64,000 nt of DNA from Apostichopus japonicus (taxonomy: Eukaryota > Echinodermata > Holothuroidea > Aspidochirotida > Stichopodidae): positions 10,673,917 to 10,737,916 of the forward strand of contig NC_092571.1 in NCBI RefSeq assembly GCF_037975245.1. The letters run 5' to 3'. The position numbers were made by a program, and so were the translations under genes. The notes under the pieces are model-generated. The model saw only the letters and a program-made list of their open reading frames with translations. It was not told the DNA's origin and did no database searches. Of the stretch, positions 28,201-37,200 are shown piece by piece (the first letter of the stretch is position 1; every line of letters starts with the position of its first letter).

Positions 28201-31200
28201 TGTAATCAGGCCTAATTCCCATTTACTTATAGGATGATGATGTCACTCACTGCTACTGTATTGGTTGTATAATAACCACCATGGACATAACATACTGTAC
28301 TGTAATCAGGCCTAATTCCCATTTACTTATAGGATGATGATGTCACTCTCTGCTACTGTATTGGTTGTATAATAACCACCATGGAAATTAACATACTGTA
28401 ATTGGGCTTATATAATTCCCATTTACTTATAGGATGATGATGTAATTCACTGCTACTATATTGGTTGAATAATGACCACCTTGGACATAACATACTTGTA
28501 CTGTAATCAGGCTTAATTTCCATTTACTTATAGGATGATGATGTCACTCTCTGCTACTGTATTGGTTGTATAATAACCACCATGGACATAACCTACTGTA
28601 ATCAGGCCTAATTCCCATTTACTTATAGGATGATGATGTCACTCTCTGCTACTGTATTGGTTGTATAATAACCACCATGGAAATTAACATACTGTAATCA
28701 GGCTTATATAATTCCCATTTACTTATAGGATGATGATGTCACTTCACTGCTACTATATTGGTTGAATAATGACCACCTTGGACATAACATACTGTAATCA
28801 GACCTAATTTCCATTTACTTATAGGATGATGATGTCACTCACTGCTACTGTATTGGTTGTATAATAACTACCATGGACATACAGTAACATACTGTAATCA
28901 GGCCTAATTCCCATTTACTGTACTTATAGGATGATGATGTCACTTCACTGCTACTATATTGGTTGTATAATAACTACCATGGACATAACATACTGTAATC
29001 AGGCCTAATTTCCATTTACTTGTAGGATGATGATGTCACTCACTGCTACTGTATTGGTTGTATAATAACCACCTTGGACATAACATACTGTAATCAGGCC
29101 TAATTACCATTTACTTATAGGATGATGATGTCACTCACTGCTACTGTATTGGTTGTATAATAACCACCTTGGACATAACATACTGTAATCAGGCCTAATT
29201 ACCATTTACTTATAGGATGATGATGTCACTCACTGCTAATGTATATATTGGTTGTATAATAACTACCATGGACATAACATACTGTAATCAGGCCTAATTA
29301 CCATTTACTTATAGGATGATGATGTCACTCACTGCTAATGTATATATTGGTTGTATAATAACTACCATGGACATAACATACTGTAATCAGGCCTAATTCC
29401 CATTTACTTATAGGATGATGATGTCACTCACTGCTACTGTATTGGTTGTATAATAACTACCATGGACATAACATACTGTAATCAGGCCTAATTTCCATTT
29501 ACTTATAGGATGATGATGTCACTCACTGCTAATGTATATATTGGTTGTATAATAACTACCATGGACATAACATACTGTAATCAGGCCTAATTCCCATTTA
29601 CTTATAGGATGATGATGTCACTCACTGCTACTGTATTGGTTGTATAATAACCACCATGGACATAACATACTGTACTGTAATCAGGCCTAATTCCCATTTA
29701 CTTATAGGATGATGATGTCACTCTCTGCTACTGTATTGGTTGTATAATAACCACCATGGAAATTAACATACTGTAATTGGGCTTATATAATTCCCATTTA
29801 CTTATAGGATGATGATGTAATTCACTGCTACTATATTGCTTGAATAATGACCACCTTGGACATAACATACTTGTACTGTAATCAGGCTTAATTTCCATTT
29901 ACTTATAGGATGATGATGTCACTCTCTGCTACTGTATTGGTTGTATAATAACCACCATGGACATAACATACTGTAATCAGGCCTAATTCCCATTTACTTA
30001 TAGGATGATGATGTCACTCTCTGCTACTGTATTGGTTGTATAATAACCACCATGGAAATTAACATACTGTAATCAGGCTTATATAATTCCCATTTACTTA
30101 TAGGATGATGATGTCACTTCACTGCTACTATATTGGTTGAATAATGACCACCTTGGACATAACATACTGTAATCAGACCTAATTTCCATTTACTTATAGG
30201 ATGATGATGTCACTCTCTGCTACTGTATTGGTTGTATAATAACCACCATGGAAATTAACATACTGTAATCAGGCTTATATAATTCCCATTTACTTATAGG
30301 ATGATGATGTAATTCACTGCTACTATATTGCTTGAATAATGACCACCTTGGACATAACATACTGTAATCAGACCTTATTTCCATTTACTTATAGGATGAT
30401 GATGTCACTCACTGCTACTGTATTGGTTGTATAAAAACTACCATGGACATAACATACTGTAATCAGGCCTAATTCCCATTTACTGTACTTATAGGATGAT
30501 GATGTCACTTCACTGCTACTATGGTTGTATAATAACTACCATGGACATAACATACTGTAATCAGGCCTAATTTCCATTTACTTATAGGATGATGATGTCA
30601 CTTCACTGCTACTGCATTGGTTGTATAATGACCACCTTGACATAACATACTGTAATCAGGCTTAATTCCCATATGATGATGATGTCACTCACTGCTACTG
30701 TATTGGTTGTATAATAACCACCTTGGACATAACATACTGTAATCAGGCCTAATTTCCATTTACTTATAGGATGATGATGTCACTCACTGCTACTGTATTG
30801 GTTGTATAATAACTACCTTGGACATAACATACAGTAATCAGACCTAATTCCCATTTACTTATAGGATGATGATGTCACTCACTGCTACTGCATTGGTTGT
30901 ATAATAACTACCATGGACATAAACATACTGTATCAGGCCTCATTCCCATTTACTTATAGGATGATGATGTCACTCACTGCTACTGCATTGGTTGTATAAT
31001 AACTACCATGGACATAACATACTGTATCAGGCCTCATTCCCATTTACTTATAGGATGATGATGTCACTCACTGCTACTGCATTGGTTGTATAATAACTAC
31101 CATGGACATAACATACTGTAATCAGGCCTAATTCCCATTTACTTATAGGATGATGATGTCACTCACTGCTACTGTATTGGTTGTATAATAACTACCATGG

Positions 31201-34200
31201 ACATAACATACTGTAATCAGGCCTCATTCCCATTTACTTATAGGATGATGATGTCACTCACTGCTACTGCATTGGTTGAATAATAACTACCATGGACATA
31301 ACATACTGTAATCAGGTGCGTATCCAGGGGGGGGGGCGTTGGGGGCGCGCGCCCCCCGGGTAAGATAAAGAGGAGAGGAAAAAAAAGAGAAGAAAAAGGG
31401 AAAAAAAGAGGGGAAAAGAGGAGGAGGAGAGGAAAGAAGGGAAACGAAAAAGAAGAAAGAGAGAAGAAGGAGAAAAGGAGGGAGTAAAAGAAAAACGCGA
31501 AGACACCGGGTAGAGAAAGAGGAACAGTGACATCATTACAGCGCTGAAGGGTAGCCAGTGACGGATCAATGATTTCGTAAAAGTGTGCCTCACCCTACCC
31601 CCTTACACCGACAACTCCATTTTTTTGACGTTTCCATTTTCCTCTCTCACTAATGATCTATATATATACTATATATGGTCTATCATAACGCGTGTGTAGA
31701 ATTGTGCTATGAAACCAACTGTGGCTGGTCTCCAACTCGACCGTGTCGTCGGGGAACATGACGCATTTTGGGATGGGGGCGACCGCCCCCCCCCCCCTTC
31801 AGCATTTTTTTAAATGATATCGCTAAGTAATTTCAAAATAGAAAGTGCTTAGATGCAACTTACAAGGCATGGGAAGTGTCATTTCCAGCGATCTGGGAGA
31901 CATTTTCGGCCAAAATTTGCTTGTATGCTTCGCGCTAACAAATGGTCCTGGGTAGTGCCATTTCCAGCGATCTGGGAGGCATTTTCGGCCAACATTTTCT
32001 TGTACGCTTCGCGCCAACCTATATATGGTGGCGCTACGCTTAGATAATTTGCCTACAGGCTTCGCCTCTCCCTTGGCAAATTCCTCGCTACGCGCCTGTT
32101 CGAATTTGTAACGCAAACAGCAGATATAACATCATATCAGTGAGCATGAAAAGGCGTTCCAGGATGAAAATCCTCAAAACTGTCCGACTTGCCTGAAAAA
32201 ACAAGCAAAAATTTTCGCGCGCAAAGCGCACGTTCAACGTGTCGATGTCAATATCATATAAGCAAGCATCGGTTATTACATCGCATGCTATCATGTACCG
32301 TATGGTCCGTTCAAATTGCGCAGTATACCGCGGGATGCTAATGTAAACAACGACATGTCTCATGTAGATGTATAAAAAGCATGGAGGTCCAATTATGTCA
32401 AAAGTTTCTTTTACATTAGTAATGGCGAATTAGGGGCTGCACCCCCGCCGCGCAGTGGTGGAGCGTCCATATGGTCAGGGGGGCGGATGCCCCCCCTGAC
32501 GGACTCAAATGGATTGCTGGCGCCTTTTTCAGCTCTTTACCACTTTTTACTTATTCGTGATTATTGACTTTTTAATTGCGCTCTCATCTACTTATTGACA
32601 TTTGTCACATTTTGTTGGTGTAATATGGCGATGACACCCTATTCTTCGTTTATCTGCAAATTAGCCAGGCCCTGAAAGGGTCATTTCCGGCGATCTAGGG
32701 AGCATCTTTACTCAAAAATTGTCTGTGCGCTACGCGCCAACCAGTGGTGGCGCTCCGCTTAGATAGTGTCAAAAGCGCCCCTACAGACCATTCTCGCCTC
32801 TCCTGACCAATATCCCTAGCTCGCCACTGCCGCCGCGCCTCCTACGCCTATGTGTGTAGTGTTCGGTTTCGGAAATATCTGCTATTTTTTCATTTCCTTC
32901 AACCAAGTTTTATAATAGCCGTTATAAGAGGTTTCAATATTTCTACACCAATAAATTAACTGTGTCTGGATTTTAGAAAATTTCTGACCAACATTCTGCA
33001 TCACACTTCCCTCTACTCGTGCAATTTTGACCGGTCTGTTAGGGCTTGAAGGAAGTTTATCTATATTGGTTGTCCATAGATGAAATTTTGTACAACATTA
33101 TGGGTAAGTTTTGAAGTGAGTTTATTCACGAGAAATGTGAATTTTCAAATTCTGAACAAATATGGGGCTTAAAACCTTGAAAAGTGGGGCTGACGGGTAT
33201 TGTGGGCCGCGACGTAGAATCACCTACAAAAGCAAAGACCCACAGGAGATGCAATCAGGTCGAACATGATGTGTGCCGGTTTGACAATCTTCAAAAAGGT
33301 TATGGATGGGAAAAAAACTATTAGGAAATACTTGGTTCTCAGGCAAAAAGTGTATATCTGGTTGGTCATTTCAAGCCATAGAAGTGCCGTTTCCGGTGAT
33401 CTGGGGGGTTTCAAAACAAGAAATTTTCTTGTACGCTGCGCGCCAACCGATGGTGGCGCTCCGCTTAGATAGTAATTCGCGCCCCTCGGGTTTGAAAATC
33501 CTGGATACGCGCCTGGTAATCAGGCCTAATTCCCATTTACTTATTAGGATGATGATGTCACTCACAGCTACTGTATTGGTTGTATAATAACTATCATGGA
33601 CATAACATACTGTAATCAGGCCTAATTCCCATTTACTTATAGGATGATGATGTCACTCTCTGCTACTGTATTGGTTGTATAATAACCACCATGGACATAA
33701 CATACTGTACTGTAATCAGACCTAATTTCCATTTATTTATAGGATGATGATGTCACTCACTGCTACTGCATTGGTTGAATAATAACCACCTTGGACATAA
33801 CATACCGTAATCAGGCTTAATTCCCATTTACTTATAGGATGATGATGTCACTTCACTGCTACTGCATTGGTTGTATAATGACCACCATGGACATAACATA
33901 CTGTAATCAGGCCTAATTCCCACCTACTTAAAGGATGATAATGTCACTCACTGCTACTGCATTGGTTGTATAATGACCACCTTGGACATAACATACTGTA
34001 ATCAGGCCTAATTCCCATTTACTTATAGGATGATGATGTCACTCACTGCTACTGCATTGGTTTTATAATGACCACCTTGGACATAACATACGGTCATCAG
34101 GCTTAATTTCCATTTACTTATAGGATGATGATGTTACTCACTACTACTGTATTGGTTGTATAATAACCATCATGGACATTAACATACTGTAATCAGGCTG

Positions 34201-37200
34201 TATTCCCATTTACTTTTACTGTAGGATGATGATTAGTGACGATTTGCAGTAATACTGTACAGATTATACAGGGCCTAAATTTGGTACTGTCACTTAAATC
34301 ATGTGGGTTCTTTCACTGATGTTTCTTAACTGACTTCTCATCTGTTCCAGTTCATAATGTCAACTAGCAGAACATTTATCCAGAGGGCCTTCTCTTGGGC
34401 TGGCAAACAGTAAGAAACACTGGTATTTAGCAAGTCAATAGTCAGAATGTCCAGGCACAATGATGCAACTGACTGGGTTTAACTAATTGACATTTGTTTC
34501 ATATCTTTAGCTCAGTGTTCAGTGTGTGTATGTTAATTTGACCAGGGTTACAAAATGCCATGCTACTATATAGCAATATAAAAAAAAAAAAACATTACGT
34601 TGCACTTACGTTCACCATATCTAAACTTGAAGATCAGTACTGTGTTTGGGTTTAAGGATTGAAAGTTGTCTCTGTCAACTTTTTTGTCACCCTCGAGGAT
34701 GATTTCTTCAATCTGAAATAAGACATTCAAACTGTGAATAACTCACAACTTCATTGATTGTACATGTAAATAGGCTATTGTTTCCATTAAGCATACTATA
34801 CAACATTTCAGGTCATGATCACATTGAGCTATTAAATTTTACATCATAATTACAGTCTGGTTCAATGCATCCAGCTTCAAAAAATTACATCTCTTGCAAA
34901 GTTTGGTTAAAATTGTTGCAATTTTATTGGGAAAAATAAAAATACATAACTACATAACTACATAAATAAATGAAAACACAGAAGGCTAATAGTGATTCCT
35001 TGCCTTATAAGTTTTTAAATTGTATGGAATGACCTGATTGATAGAGCAACTGAGGAAAATGTGTCCTATTTAAGTTAAGCACCAGAACATCAGCAAAGAG
35101 TTCCAGACACAACTTGACCCTTGGCAAATTATGTGATATCCTTCTGAGAGTTGTTGACAAGTGGCAGTCATTAATGGAAGAGCAAAACCCTCTCAGCCAC
35201 TTAAAAAAGCAACTTTCAAATCGTGGGGACAGTTTGTGACATAGAAAAGCCATTCATCAATGAAATGGTGCTGAAAGTTTAAACAATGATCTGAGGGGGA
35301 TACCAATTCTCCTAATTTCATTTTGGCACTTTCCCAGGATTTGCAGATATTTTGAGTGATGAATGTTTCCTCTGAAATGGGGGGGGGGGGGGTAGACGAC
35401 TAGTTTTTTACATCAATTTCAGATTTCATTGTAGCTAAATAGCAGAATAGGTAAACTGAAAACTTGGACATACTAAAATGAAACAAAAAGCTAGCAGTAG
35501 TGGTAGGCATATAATCCACCTGATGGGAAGTTATTCTGATCTTTTAAATTATTCCCAAAGCTTAAGTTGACAGTTTCAAGCGTTTTAAAGATATATTCAG
35601 TAAAATACCTCAGTAAGAGACACTCTGGTAAGGATGTCTGTAACATTCGAGCAAATATGTAACGGTCATCTGAGATGACCAAAATCAGCTTTGGCTGTTG
35701 TCTTGACAACGACCAGTCATTAACATAAAGTTCAGATTTCATTGTAGCTACTGTAGTGTTCAACCGATTAACCTAATCGGAATCGGAATCGGTACGAATA
35801 TTGCATAATCGGTACATAATTGGAATCGGTAAAAATTACGTGGAATACCAGTTATGTCATACCGATTATTAAAAAACATATGGAAGGTGAAAATATCATT
35901 ATTCAAAAACATATGGAAGTTGAAAATATCAACTGATGAATTAGGTTTGTTCTTTTACTACGAAATATTAAAAAAAGGCACCCCCTATACGTCTTTCACA
36001 ATGTAATTTCATCAAATTAGGCTGCCGTGGTCGCCGATTTTGCTTCCCTCGTGGTTATTGACTTTTTCATATTTCTTGGCACAGTAAGCATAGCAGCAAT
36101 AGCAATTTCGCAAATTCAGGAATGTGCTGGACAGGGTAGGAAATAAGCGGGGGCGACGGACGATTCGCCCTCGCAAGTGCTAAAAAGCCCTCCTACTGTA
36201 AAGCACAATTACGAGTGCGAAAAAGAAAAATGAAATATAACAATATCGCCCTCGTTATATCAGGTGTCTGTGTAAAATTAATTGTGACATGCGTTTGCTT
36301 TAGCTAGGAATTGCAGTTGCATCGCGAATCGCGCAAACAGTTTTCTCACATCCCGCATCAAATTTGAAGCAGTGCGAGAGGGTCGCGCACAATCACCGGG
36401 AACTTCCCGTGGTAAATTACGGCCTGCAGTACCAGCGAAAATAACCTAAAATCCTCACAAATCTCCGACCACATGATAGCCTTACTTCACACTAAATCAA
36501 CTGCATGGAAATATAAACTTGACATCTGTTTATTCGCTCTAGTTGTGTCGCAAATAAAAACTAAAAATATCCACGGAAACTGCAATCTAACGTAATCTAG
36601 TGTGGTTGTTAGCCTAACAACCACACTAAGTCAATGGGAAATGTAGCCTAACCATCGGTTTGCAAAAAAAAAAAAAAAATTGCGTAGCTTAGTTTACAAC
36701 TTTCAATTTGCTGGAAATCGGCATTTGTTTGGAAGGTAATGTAAGTGATATGTCTTATAGAGGGAATGTTATATTTTATATTGGAGTAGTTTCTAGTTGT
36801 TATTATTTCTTTACATCGATCTGGTATTACATTTTAGAGTAATTTTAAACAAGTTACGATGGTACAATTTGCTTTTCAGTTTGATTGGCCTAAGCTTACA
36901 CATTCTAATAGAACCTGAATGGAGTTATATAGGTAACGCATAGGTATGTTTAACTTCAAGTTCGTAACATTTCTATTTGTTCATAAACGGTATCATACTG
37001 AAAATAAGTACAAAATTATGTCGGAATGAAGGCAATATGTCATTAAAATTTACACTTTGGTAAAGATTGAAGATGGATGGTTTGTCTGAGATACTTTTTG
37101 AGATGGATATTTTGAGTAACTATTCTTAGCCCATATCAAGCCATTAACAGGTGACATTCACGTCGAGGTGGTTAGGCCATTCGCTTAGCACAGTGCTGAC

